Both the position numbers and the translations under genes were made by a program. The notes under the pieces are model-generated. The model saw only the letters and a list, made by a program, of their open reading frames with translations. It did not search any database and was not told the origin of the DNA. A stretch of 64,000 nucleotides of DNA from contig OX457027.1 in NCBI GenBank assembly GCA_949752745.1, positions 86,125,094 to 86,189,093 on the forward strand. Reading direction: 5' to 3'. Below, in pieces: positions 46,374 through 57,750 of the stretch; position 1 is the stretch's first letter, and each line of letters begins with the position of its first letter. The stretch is from Protula sp. h YS-2021 (lineage: Eukaryota; Annelida; Polychaeta; Sabellida; Serpulidae).

Positions 46374-48440
46374 TTATATTTGAGCTCAGTTGATAGAATT
46401 GATGAATTGGGTAAACAATACTTAAGAGACAATGCAATATCATTCTGCAGTGACGCCAATGTTACGTCAACATCAATTTAAATGAATACGTTGCCGCTAA
46501 GTACCGTTATGTCATAACCATAAATATACTCACCATATGCAAAATTGCAATATTAAAACCTGTTTTTCATTAAACTTCTTTGAATTTCGTAATACATTAT
46601 ACCTTCAGCATCAAAGGACTAATCAAAGCGTGAATCTTTGTCAAAAAAAAAGTCCTGAGTAGGTGTACATTTTAAAGGGGTGAGATGGGTATCTAAGTTA
46701 TATTCATTATAATTCCCTTCTTAACATGCCTATTGAGGTGCCACAATCATGGTCACTCATGCCTGTTGTGACGTCACCTTGTCGTGTCTTATGCATATCG
46801 ATATGGGCATGAGAAAATAAGAGATAATCGATGCACAAGAAGATTAAATAGATGGACATTCAATAAGAGGTCGAGACACAACAACACCGCAGGGCTTGGG
46901 GCCATTGGAGCAACCCCCTCCCCCCCACTAACAAAGTAACCACTCGTGACAATATAGCAGATTGAAAATCCTGACACATAATACTTAGCACACAATAGAT
47001 AGGAAATAGGATTCGCCCTTTTGTTGGCCATGTTGCAAAAAAAATTAATGGCATCTTTGGCTGTAGCGACAGACGGATATTTTTATCCCAGCCATTTTCA
47101 CGCGAGCAATTTTCTTTTTAGCCAAGGTCCTAACGTTTCGCAATATAGTCAGCTAATATAAGGGTGGGATTTTTTAAAAATACTCATTGAGGATAAAGCC
47201 ATGAGGTGTCTCGTCACAAACTGCTGTACGTGTTATTGATAATGTCTGTGTGTCGTGGACCGAATAGTAAGAAAAAACCAGTTTTAATTGGATAATATTA
47301 AACATTAGTAATAGGAAAATTACAGCCTACACAGGTTATGTGACAAAATTTTGTGCTGATTTTCTGGGAAATGTTCTTTTCACGTGCTTTGTCCATAAAT
47401 TTTTGCAATACAAATGAAGAAACAAAATAAGCTTTTGAGTCATTTAATGACTGTCTATTTGGTTCATTTTTATTTGCTGTTTGTATCTGGTAAAAGCGAC
47501 TTCAACCCTATGAGTTTTCATGAAGTATACAATGTGTCACTACAATAGTAGGTCTGGATACTATTTTTGCTTCTTATGGATACGTCAAATATGAAGATGA
47601 AACAATACACAAGACCCAAGATACTTAATATTCCGGGTAAGTATTAACGATCCGTCAAGTATTTCATGCAGTATTTCATGCAGTATGTCACAGAGTATCC
47701 TAAAATACAACAGCAAGGTATTGAGCTAAAAGTTATTTGGAATAATTTCCTTTGCACTTATTTCGATTTATAAAGAAAGAAACAAGACCTTTGGACAGAA
47801 AGCACCTGTCTGAAGTTGTACAAAAAACAGTCTACCGTGGGGAGAAGGGGTGGGGTGGTGTGAGCTGATGTCATGTGATTTAACTATGCTTGTCCAAAAA
47901 CGAGGAGAAAGGAGGTGGGGGCCAATACTAATCAGGGGGAGGGTGTAACGTCATTCAGCACTCAACAATAATAAGTTAAAAATAACCATGGTAATCAGTT
48001 AGGAGGTGAGTACATCCAAATTCGGGTTGCATTTCCGATATTAGATATTACTATGATTTGACTGGTTGTCGCATATTTAATTGTTTCCAGCTTTACATAA
48101 ACTATACGGGTATTTCAAAACCAATACAATGGAAAGAATGGGTTTTTTTCTATTTCATTTACTTTAAAAGGGTACATGGTTTCCATTATGAGTAATTTGA
48201 TTTATCGCTGATTTGTACGGTAGCTATCAGTAAAACAAACAAAGAAAACATACTCAATCGCGTAATCGTTACGGAACGCCCATATGGAACAATGATTCAT
48301 TTCGTGATTACCAGTAAGCGTATACAGGAACCAGAAGTATTTTGCCTTGTTCACACAACTGTACTGTGCACTACAGTTTTAAAAGAGAAAATATTTTAAC
48401 TAAACATTATGATATCAAAATGAAACCATACTAATTTATT
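46374..48440. other. Non-coding stretch, nothing recognisable
   Basis: No gene, RNA or clear transposon. Short G-rich runs occur near 47838-47860 and 47905-47945. Confidence 0.45.
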
Positions 48441-48442
48441 CG

Positions 48443-48650
48443 CCTTTCGGACTCGTGCTACCAGTACTATAGGCTGTGGGAGGGTTTTACGGATCCGTCC
48501 ACCCGCTCGTATTGTTCGGATTCGTGCTACCAGAGCTACAGGCTGTGGGAGTTTCTTACGGATCAGTTCACCCGCTCGTATTGTTCTGATTCGTGTTACC
48601 AGAAATGCAGGCTGTGGGAGGGTCTTACGGGTCAGGCTACCCGGTTTTAT
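48443..48650. repeat. ~75-bp dispersed tandem repeat, locus 2
   Basis: About three units of 'ggactcgtgctaccagtac', 'ggctgtgggagggttttacg' and 'cacccgctcgtattgttc', homologous to the units at 32120-32290. Confidence 0.75.
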
Positions 48651-48764
48651 CATTATGCTTGCTGTACTGGAATTGGCTTGATTCTTCTACTAGTACTAGT
48701 CTTCTAGTATTTTAGTACTATATGAAAGACGAAGATACTGTCAACGTACTAAGTATGGGTAAAT

Positions 48765-49105
48765 AAAGGTGTGTACGTTTTGAAGAGTGATCTGTCCCAA
48801 ATTAAAGGTGTGTACGTTTTGAAGACTGATCTGTCCCAAATTAAAGGTGTGTACGTTTTGAAGACTGATCTGTCCCAAATTAAAGGTGTGTACGTTTTGA
48901 AGACTGATCTGTCCCAAATTAAAGGTGTGTACGTTTTGAAGACTGATCTGTCCCAAATTAAAGGTGTGTGCGTTTTGAAGACTGATCTGTCCCAAATTAA
49001 AGGTGTGTACGTTTTGAAGACTGATCTGTCCCAAATGAGAGGTGTGTACGTTTTGAATACTGATCTGTCCCAAATTAAAGGTGTGTACGCTTTGAATACT
49101 GATCT
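48765..49105. repeat. 39-bp minisatellite, about 8.5 copies
   Basis: Very uniform units of 'aaaggtgtgtacgttttgaa' plus 'gactgatctgtcccaaatt'. The 13-codon period yields open frames of 110-121 codons on both strands, which are not genes. High uniformity suggests recent expansion. Confidence 0.93.
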
Positions 49106-49359
49106 GTCGATAATTTTAGAAATTACGTCAAATTAAATAGCAATATGCTAAGAAGTGTTTTGGTAATTTTACGAACAAAGAATAAATTATTTCATTTTGT
49201 CTAACATGGGTAGGCATTGCTATCATAAACAGAATAAATATGAACACGATACTGCGTATGCTGTTACAGAAATATGTTACTCTGCAAAGCTTCATTATGT
49301 TACTTTGCGTTTCGTTTCGTTGTCGGGGGCTTTAACCATCGAGAAGCCACAAATTTTGG

Positions 49360-49500
49360 TGTTGTCCGTCCGCCCACCCTGGTAATCCGTTTCCTTTGGT
49401 ATATAGATGACCTATCATAGTCAGTGGGGGGGGGCAGTTACTTTTTTTAAATTAATCCAGTTTCAAAGTCGCACTGGCCGCCATCGTACATTTTCACCCC
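49360..49500. repeat. Interspersed repeat, uninterrupted copy
   Basis: 'gttgtccgtccgcccaccct', 'ggtaatccgtttcc', 'agatgacctatcatag' and 'gtcgcactggccgccat' in the same order as at 33820-34265, without the hAT-like insertion. It acts as an empty-site paralogue. Confidence 0.65.
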
Positions 49501-50262
49501 TAATTTCTTGCACACGTGATAACATACAAGATGACAGTTCTTTCCCTCCACTCTATCGAAAGCCTTGTGCACTCACGGTGTAGGCTTCAGTAGTGACAGG
49601 TATAGGGGGTAATCCCAAGTGCGATACGCCACGACCCCACGCACCTCGTAACTCAATACGCTTCTCCATGTTTTATGCTTAGTGATCGTAAACCATATAT
49701 GTTCTAATCACGGGGGTTTTAAATGTATTTAAGTTAGTCTGCCCACTGCACAAATAAGCAAATTGCAAGTCAAAGTGTTGGCTGCTTAAAACATTATACA
49801 GCTAACGTTGCTGAAGTTGTAAATAAAGGGCTACTTTCTGATTGGTCGAGAGTTGCTCGGCATATCTCAAAGGCATTACCTTTTGTTTATACAGCAGATG
49901 AATTATACCTCTGATAAGTTAGGAAGAGCAATGGAAAAATTGTTGTTTCTGTAAAAACGTTCACTGCTGTAAATTTCAGTTATCTTTTGATTTTCTTGCG
50001 CTTTGATGTAAAAAGAAGATAAAAGGAGAACTAAGAGGACTTAGCAAGGAAATATCACTTCCATTTCCTAGAATTTCGTATCTTCAAAGAATTGATCTTC
50101 TTGAGCTGGGCGTTTCGCATTAAGGCGCTTCACTGTAAGTTAATTTTCTCGAACTAAAATAAAACTTTTGATGCGAGACAAACGTTTTGATTTGTCTTTA
50201 AAGTGCTTTTATGATGTAACGAGTTTTAAAACATGAGTCGCTGTTGCAATATTTCTATATGA
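49501..50262. other. Non-coding stretch, nothing recognisable
   Basis: No supportable feature. Confidence 0.4.
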
Positions 50263-50264
50263 CG

Positions 50265-50535
50265 AGTCAATTAACCAACACGTCAGTCAAACGAGTCAAC
50301 CAGCACGTCAGTTAAGTAAGAAATAAACAAACACGTCAAGTGATTCAACCAGCCAAAATGTTAGTCAACGTCTCAATAAACTAACTCGTCAATCAACGAG
50401 TCAACCAACCAACACACCAGCCAATGGCTAAATCAACCAATAGGTCAGTCAGTGACTGAACCGAACAACGGTCAGTCAATAACAGGTCAGTCAACGAGTC
50501 AACCAACCAGCTAGGCAGTCAACCAACCAATATGT
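50265..50535. repeat. Degenerate 'gtcagtcaacgagtcaacca' repeat
   Basis: Roughly ten irregular units rich in CAACCAACAC and GTCAGTCAA. No coding capacity. Confidence 0.75.
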
Positions 50536-52315
50536 AGCTCCGACAAAAGCACTCTCTATAAGCTGGATAAAATAATATTAAAACCTTACAATAAAGGTAA
50601 ACTAAAATAATCTAAAAACATATAAACAAAACAAGCAATGTCCATAGATGCACGAAGCATTTGCTCCATCACGTTGCTGCGGTTATCTCAGTATTTCTAA
50701 CATTTTGAGTGATGGTAAATGCTCTATTAATTGGGACACTTTCAGTGACATGAAGGAATGCTTTGGCACAGGACAAGGTCAAGAAATTGCCAAGGTCCAG
50801 AGGCCATGGTCAAGACAAGTCCAAGGTTGGAACAAGGATTTTGCCAATCAGTTCTGAATATGTCAGCTATTGTCTCAGTATGCCCAATGACAGTTATAAG
50901 TTTAGTGTGTGTGTGTGTGTGATTTTGTATTTCCTAGTAATCTCAGTTACTATCTTTCTGTTTCAGCACAGTGGATATGAGCAAAATATTGCTTTGTTTG
51001 AGTAACGTATAGCAATCTAAATTAAATTAACCAATCATTTTCATGAAACTTTTAGATAATAAGTAAGTTTTTGATCCAATAACAAATTATTTACAGCAAA
51101 TTCTGTTATGTAATTGAAGAATTAAATATGACGAACCAAGTTGCAATACCATGACATCAAAAAGCATTTTTAGAACGGGTTCAGTTTTACATTTCAACAT
51201 GCTGCAATGTGTAATAGCAATATTAATATGCTGCAATGTGTAATATCAATATAAACTAAGTAATATTTTCATGAGCCCAATCACACACTCGTCGGTGCCA
51301 ATTAATCAATTAAGCAAGTGAATTAAAGTGAATCATGCAGGAATTTTCCTCAATACATCTATTACAACTTGATGTGTAATTTATATAAGAAAAGCAACCG
51401 GCATTTAACAGAAGTGATGTTCATAGGCAAATGTCAAAAATAGATAATAAAGGCTTTCGAGCAGTAGTTCTCAAAAATATAGAAGTTTGTAACAAAGTGT
51501 CGCTGTTAATCCTAGTTGGCTTTTCCATATGTTGAAAGAGTTGTAGTAATGTAACATTTTTAAAAGCCCGTTCTCAATGTTAGCTCAAACGGCTACCAAG
51601 ATAATGCATATAGAAAATTAACATAAAGAGACTAACAATCCATAAAAGGTAAACGCTAAATAGAACTAAAAACAAGATATAAGGGGTTAAGGGGAATTGG
51701 CTTGTTTTAGATCTGTGACATGAAAGTCAATGCAGTATATGGGTGAGGGGGACAGCGGGTGGGGGCGGGGTGGAGAGAGGGAGAACAGTGGTATGTCAGC
51801 CGAATGGGTAAGGGGGGAGGAGGGGTGGAAGGAGAGAGAGGGGTCGAGGAAGAGGAGCTAGAAGGAGAGAGGACGGAGGGAGAGGGGAGGAGAGAGAGGG
51901 GGATAGTTGTATGTCAGCCGAATAACAGACACCACAAGCACGCACATTCCCCTGTGACATATAGAAGAACCGCTATACACCATGTGTATATTTGCAGCAT
52001 TAGCCCCTTATATCTTTCACGGCATTGACATGTTGATTTGATTACTGCAGCAGGAAATAGGGAGATAAGAAACCACCAAATTAATTTTGACTCGATTTTG
52101 CATTGATTTCAGATATCAGATATCAGGTCTAGTCTAATGTGAGATTGTATCTTTCTGATTTATGACTTTTTACCTTTTTATATGTTTTTGTTTTCATCTT
52201 TTTGCTGCACTTTTTAAAGCCACTTATCCACTTGATTTACTTCAAAGCCAATTGGTTTCATTTAAAAATCATGTGAACAAATGACGATCTGTGATTAAAA
52301 TAGTGTGAACGTAGA
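50536..52315. other. Non-coding stretch
   Basis: No gene supported. Positions 51740-51910 are GA/GGGGAG-rich, bracketed by two copies of 'gtatgtcagccgaat' (about 51791 and 51909), suggesting a local duplication of about 118 bp. Confidence 0.45.
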
Positions 52316-52324
52316 ACGGGATAG

Positions 52325-52630
52325 CATATAGAGTGAACACTGTACCATGCAGAGTGAACATTGCACCACAAAGAATGAACATCATATCATACAGAATAAA
52401 CACTACACCATACAGAATGAGCACTGGGCCATAGATAATGAACACTGTACCATACTGAATGAACACGATACCAGACAGAATGAACACTATACCATACAGA
52501 ATGAACAGTGTACCATACAGAATGAACACTATACCATACAGAATGAACACTATACCATACAGAACGAACACTTTATCACCCAGAATGAACACTGTAAATT
52601 ACAGAATAAACACTAGACCATACAGAGCTT
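52325..52630. repeat. 21-bp minisatellite
   Basis: About 14 units of 'atgaacactataccatacag' plus 'a'; the edges are more diverged than the centre. Seven-codon period; open frames are artefacts. Confidence 0.9.
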
Positions 52631-53425
52631 ATAATCAGGCCCTAGATCACTAGTCATGCTACCCGAGTCTTTGAATAATGCATATTTTAAAGCAATTTTG
52701 TGTATATGTTTTACTTTAACGAGTCAGTTTGCTATCATTAATTTTTGTACATAGACTATGATCAGTGTGTCTTTAAATGTGTAAAATTGTTACAGTTGTC
52801 TCTTCGGCTTTTGATTATACCCTATTATATTTGTACACTTGTTAACTTTAAACAGTGACTGGACTATTTTGATGAGCTTTTAATAAATGATATTTAGCAT
52901 ATTTATGCTTAAATACTTCAGAGAATCTATGTATTTTGGCCATTTGGTGGGTAAATCAAAATTCCTAAAGGAACATTGCTAAAGAATCATCTTCTGCCAT
53001 GAGGCATTGCAAATGGGGACAATTTAAATGTGCATAAGCATCAAATAAAAATAATAATCATTGTAATAATATTCTATTGTATTATGAAAATATTCTAGCA
53101 ACTTTCTAATCATAACCTTAATCAATTTCTCACTGACTCCCTGTGTCTCTGTCAGTATTTCTTTAGAAGTAACCCCATCTTTTCGTGGGCTGCTGTAAAG
53201 GTGGATTGATCGCACTTTTTTCGGTTGCTACACAGAAGTGTCTTTGCTTTAAGAAAATCTCTCTGCCGCTATGTATATAGGTATATAAAGGCAACTAGTT
53301 TTTCGTAAGGTGATGTTGTTTCTATGTTTTCTGGTAATAACTGTGGGAGTCGTATGTCCTGTGATCAATCGATGGCTACTTCGGAAGTCAAGGCTTTTGT
53401 AATTACCTAAGTTCATGCATCTAAT
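52631..53425. other. AT-rich spacer, nothing recognisable
   Basis: No supportable feature. Confidence 0.45.
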
Positions 53426-53429
53426 GACT

Positions 53430-54350
53430 AATTAAGAAGGCATTTTAGTGGTCACTTTAACTCGTGTTTCTAGCAGCTCATAAAGAAGGCATTTTAGTGG
53501 TCACTTTAACTTGTGTACCTAGCAGCTCATAAAGAAGGCAATTTAGTGGTCACTTTAACTTGTGTATCTAGCAGCTTATAAAGGAGGCATTTAAATAGTC
53601 GCTTTAACTTGTGTACCTATCAGCTCATAAAGAAGGCATTTTAGTGGTCACTTTAACTTGTGTATCTAGCAGCTTATAAAGAAGGCATTTTAGTGGTCAC
53701 TTTAACTCGTGTATCTAGCAGCTTATAAAGAAAGCAATTTAGTGGTCACTTTAACTCGTGTATCTAGCAGCTTATAAAGAAGGCATTTTAGTGATCACTT
53801 TAACTCGTGTATCTAGCAGCTTATAAAGAAGGCATTTTAGTGGTCACTTTAAATTGTGTATCTAGCAGCTTATAAAGAAGGCATGTTAGTGGTCACTTTA
53901 ACTCGTGTATGCAGCAGCTTATAAAGAAGGCATTTTAGTGGTCTAGCCGTTTATAAAGAAGGCATTTTAGTGGTCACTTTAACTCGTGTATCTAGCAGCT
54001 TATAAAGAAAGCATTTTAGTGGTCACTTTAAATTGTGTATCTAGCAGCTTATAAAGAAGGCATGTTAGTGGTCACTTTAACTCGTGTATGCAGCAGCTTA
54101 TAAAGAAGGCATTTTAGTGGTCTAGCCGTTTATAAAGAAGGCATTTTAGTGGTCACTTTAACTCTTGTATCTAGCAGCTTATAAAGAAGGCATTTTAGTG
54201 GTCTCTTGAACTCGTGTTTCTGGCAGCTTATAAAGAAGGCATTTTAGTGGTCTCTTTAACTCGTGTTTCTAGCACCTTTAAAAGAAGGCATTTTAGTGGT
54301 CACTTTAACTCGGGTATCTAGCAGCTTATAAAGAAGGCATTTTAGTTGTT
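53430..54350. repeat. 49-bp minisatellite, about 18 copies
   Basis: Units contain 'ttataaagaaggcatttta', 'gtggtcactttaactcgtg' and 'tatctagcagc'. A shortened variant lacking the middle ('ggtctagccgtttataaag') occurs twice about 182 bp apart (near 53940 and 54120), which indicates duplication of multi-unit blocks. Confidence 0.9.
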
Positions 54351-54410
54351 ACTTGATCTAATGATTCTGTGCCTGTGTATTCGTTTTAAATTATATATAT
54401 ATATTTATAA

Positions 54411-54491
<81 letters not shown>

Positions 54492-54493
54492 TA
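54411..54493. repeat. (ATT)n microsatellite
   Basis: Near-perfect ATT run of more than 25 repeats. Confidence 0.93.
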
Positions 54494-54731
54494 TTACATG
54501 TAGCCATTTCTGCTGACGTTTTGTGTCTGCTATTAAGATATTGTCGTGCATAAAACATGGAGAACTCCCTCATCCGGACACAATATTCCAGTCCCTTTTA
54601 ACTTCCCATTGGTTTCTTTACAACAAGAACTGGGATAATTTGGACATCTCCCTATTCCGGACAGCGGACACCAAGTTTTCAGACCCAGATGCAGGATTTA
54701 CTGTATGACCAACGCGTTTATTACCTGAAAT

Positions 54732-54942
54732 GCCATATTCACAAAAGTTAACTGCACAGTTAACCGAGTCCGTTAACTACTCCGTTGGCAACTAGAACAT
54801 CCGAAAGTAAATCAACACATTTGACCTGTTTAACAAATGAAAATGCATTTAAACTTCTTTGCGTTATACAGCTAGATTAACCGATGTTCGCTTCCAGGAG
54901 TGCAGTTAACTGCACAGTTAACTTTTTTTTGTGAATACCGGG
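54732..54942. mobile_element. MITE family M1, copy 3
   Basis: The left end CCATATTCACAAAAGTTAAC continues into TGCACAGTTAAC. The right end carries GTTAACTGCACAGTTAAC and then TTTTTTTTGTGAATACCGG. About 211 bp, the cleanest copy of the family. Non-coding. Confidence 0.82.
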
Positions 54943-56155
54943 GCAGAGAACGGGTGGTGTCTGCAGCCCCACAGATTTTCTTTGACCACTTTTATCACCT
55001 TCACCTTTTCATCAAAATTTCACTACTATTGTTTTTTGTGTATTGTTTTTAAACATTCGAGACGCAGAACAAATATATTTTCTTTTTTTTTTTTTTGTAA
55101 TATTACGCTGCCCTTACAGCTCTTACCCACTTGTCTCTCTAATCATAACACACAGCTGTCTTCTAGAAAAAAGAAATAACGTGCCATTTTCTCCTCATAA
55201 GCGCTAGGTTCTTTATAGAAAAGGCTGCTTATTATGAAGCTAAAAACGACAGGAAGCTTATGCCAGCTGTCGCAGGTGGACTGACAGGGGGGGGGGGGTA
55301 AATGTAGCGACAAATGAAACTATGATCGATGGCTTTATAAACGCTAATCACATCAAAATCAGGCACTGGAGCATTGTAAAACAAAACAAGGGGAGGAGCG
55401 TGAGAGGGGAGGGGGAGGAGGGAAGGGCGGGAAGGGCGGCGGGGAGGGGGAAGTGCTTACTGTGAAGAGGAAGAGCTGCTCCCTGCGTCCCAGGTGTGGA
55501 TCCGGTATTGCGGATGGCAATTCTCCATCCGGCGCTTAGAGAAAGAGAACGCAATTTAAAGGAGATGGTGGTATGAAAACTAAACCCTATATCACCCAGC
55601 AAAAAAAATAAATAAATAATAAATAAAATAATTCAATAAATAAATTGACAGGCGCTTATTTCCCCTTATGGGGAAAGAGACGTTGTTGTTCAACAACTAA
55701 CCTCTAGTGGGGCTCGCACTGTTATGTATAACACCTTTTTACTCCGCGCACCCACTGGAGATTCCGCGAAAATAGTACTCATAAAGAGTGGAACTATTTT
55801 TTTAAATATCTATCCACTCTGTGTTTATAAATAACAGATAGAGCCCACCAGAGGTCAGCTGTTTTATAACAACGGTGAAAGAACATGTAAGGGGAGAGTG
55901 GAGATAACAGTCAGACGACAATATGCAATAATAAGAGCTTGTAGATCACGATAATGAAGCATCAAAGTCATGTATCGGAACGGAAACTCCATAGGCGTTC
56001 TGATGGGCTTTTATACTAAACCCCCTGCTGAAGATAATAGAAAATTATAGCTTAACCTTTGCCTCGTGGTCTGGTAAACGTTACAAGTTTGTCCGGGGCA
56101 GGGGCGGGGGCGGTAAGTAGGGTGAAAACGAGAGAATCACCGCACTTTGTGACGT
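54943..56155. other. Non-coding stretch, nothing recognisable
   Basis: No gene supported. A G run lies at about 55288-55299 and a GGGGAGG-rich tract at 55388-55452. Confidence 0.45.
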
Positions 56156-56159
56156 CATA

Positions 56160-56455
56160 CTGTCTGACCCCCCTCCCCCTGGTAGAGAATCAAATACCAT
56201 GGGACCCCCCCCCTAGGCGGCAGTCGGGACTGACCCCCCCCCCCCCTGGTAGAGAATCAAATACCATGGGACCCCCCCCCCTAGGCGGCAGTCGGGACTG
56301 ACCCCCCCCCCCCCCGGTCAAGAATCATATACCATGGGACCCCCCCCCCTAGGCGGCAGTCGGGACTGACCCCCCCCCCCCTGGTCAAGAATCATATACC
56401 ATGGGACCCCCCCCCCCTAGGCGGCAGTCGGGACTGACCCCCCCCCCCCCTAGTA
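56160..56455. repeat. ~67-bp minisatellite with long C tracts
   Basis: About four units of 'ggtagagaatcaaataccat', 'gggaccccccccctaggcgg' and 'cagtcgggactga', each with two C runs of 8-13. Unit-length differences are mostly in the C runs. It may lie just outside the left edge of the Polinton. Confidence 0.9.
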
Positions 56456-56644
56456 TGTGATTCAACACTCCTATAAGAGCACATTGTCTGTGCACATATG
56501 CATCATTCATGCTCTGACTGCCGTTAGATACACAGGGGAAAAAAAGTGAAAACAGTTGCTCTTACCTATTGTGTTGTGCTGTTGAAGAACAAGTGAAGGA
56601 TTGACTGGAATACACATAGGAGACGAATTGACAAAACAGTCGTG

Positions 56645-57627
56645 GTAAGTGACTTTTTTTTTTTTTTTTTTTTTTCTTTTTTTTATTTTATTTTTTTTTT
56701 TATTATTATTATGATAATATTTAATTAGTCATATTTCAATGGTTTCCCACTACAGTAACCACACACACACACAGCATAAGTATATGTGTACAGAGTGCGC
56801 TCGTACAGAGTGTGGGAACGATCAATAAATTTGAGAAGGAATGGGATTTTCCCTACGTTAAGTCTAATGTTATGTTTTAAGTTATAGTAGTTGGAAAATG
56901 ACACTTCTAAAACACATTTAACAAATGTAGTTTTTAACACCATATAATATATAAAATAAATTTGAACATTTTAGCATGCTACTTATTTGAATGTTCTAAA
57001 GTTATAGTAGTGGGAAAATGGTGGTTCTAGACCAACTTTAACAAATTTAGTTTTTAACACCATATGATATATAAAATAAGTTTGAACATTTTAAGCACGC
57101 TACTTATTTGAATATTCTAAAGTCATAGTAGTGGAAAAATGGTGGTTCTAGACCAATTTTAACAAATTTTGTTTTTTGACAAAATATGATGTATAAAATA
57201 AGTTTAAACATTATACAATGGTGTAGTAGAGTAAAAATGAGGGTTCTAGACCAACTTTAACAAATTTAGTTTTTAACACCATATGATATATAAAATAAGT
57301 TTGAACATTTTAAGCACGCTACTTATTTGAATATTCTAAAGTCATAGTAGTGGAAAAATGGTGGTTCTAGACCAATTTTAACAAATTTTGTTTTTTGACA
57401 AAATATGATGTATAAAATAAGTTTAAACATTATACAATGGTGTAGTAGAGTAAAAATGAGGGTTCTAGACCAACTTTAACAAATTTTGTTTTTTGACAAA
57501 ATATGATGTATAAAATAAGTTTGAACATTTTACCATGGTGTAGTAGGGTAAAAATCAGGGTTCTAATCCAAAATTTAATTTTTTTTTTTGAAAACATATT
57601 ATGCTTTTCTTTTCTTAATGCTTTCAG
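56645..57627 (+). other. Possible 5'UTR intron before the polymerase gene
   Basis: A good donor (cgtg/gtaagtgac, GT at about 56645) and a good acceptor (tttcttttcttaatgctttcag split over a pyrimidine tract, AG at about 57626-57627) bracket the tandem repeats. No coding exon is evident upstream, so the idea rests on splice motifs alone. The TATA box at 57685 offers a competing start of transcription. Confidence 0.25.
56880..57590. repeat. Two-monomer tandem repeat left of the polymerase gene
   Basis: Alternating ~120-bp and ~98-bp units share 'ggttctagaccaactttaac' and 'gatatataaaataagtttga' and end either 'cgctacttatttgaatattc' or 'aatggtgtagtagagtaaaa'. The pair repeats with a 218-bp period (57121 and 57339). 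AT-rich. Polinton ends often contain such arrays, so it may belong to the left terminal region. Confidence 0.8.
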
Positions 57628-57684
57628 GTATGGTCAGAACACATCGCTCTCCGCTAGATGTCTCTGCAATACATGCCTAGGCGG

Positions 57685-57692
57685 TATAAATA
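57685..57692 (+). promoter_or_regulatory. TATA box of the polymerase gene
   Basis: TATAAATA, 66 bp before the ATG at 57751. An initiator-like TCAGTTT lies at 57721-57727, somewhat far (36-38 bp) from the TATA. The spacing to the ATG is nearly the same as for the box at 61454. Confidence 0.6.
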
Positions 57693-57750
57693 GGATGAGT
57701 GAGACCTACATTTCATCATATCAGTTTAAGCAATTGACGTGACAACAACA

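Noticed and set aside
53430..54350. CRISPR-like or snoRNA cluster
   Set aside because: 49-bp units are contiguous, without spacers, box C/D or H/ACA motifs.
57503..57742. 79-codon frame before the polymerase
   Set aside because: It runs through tandem repeats, a likely splice acceptor and the TATA box; no similarity to Polinton proteins.
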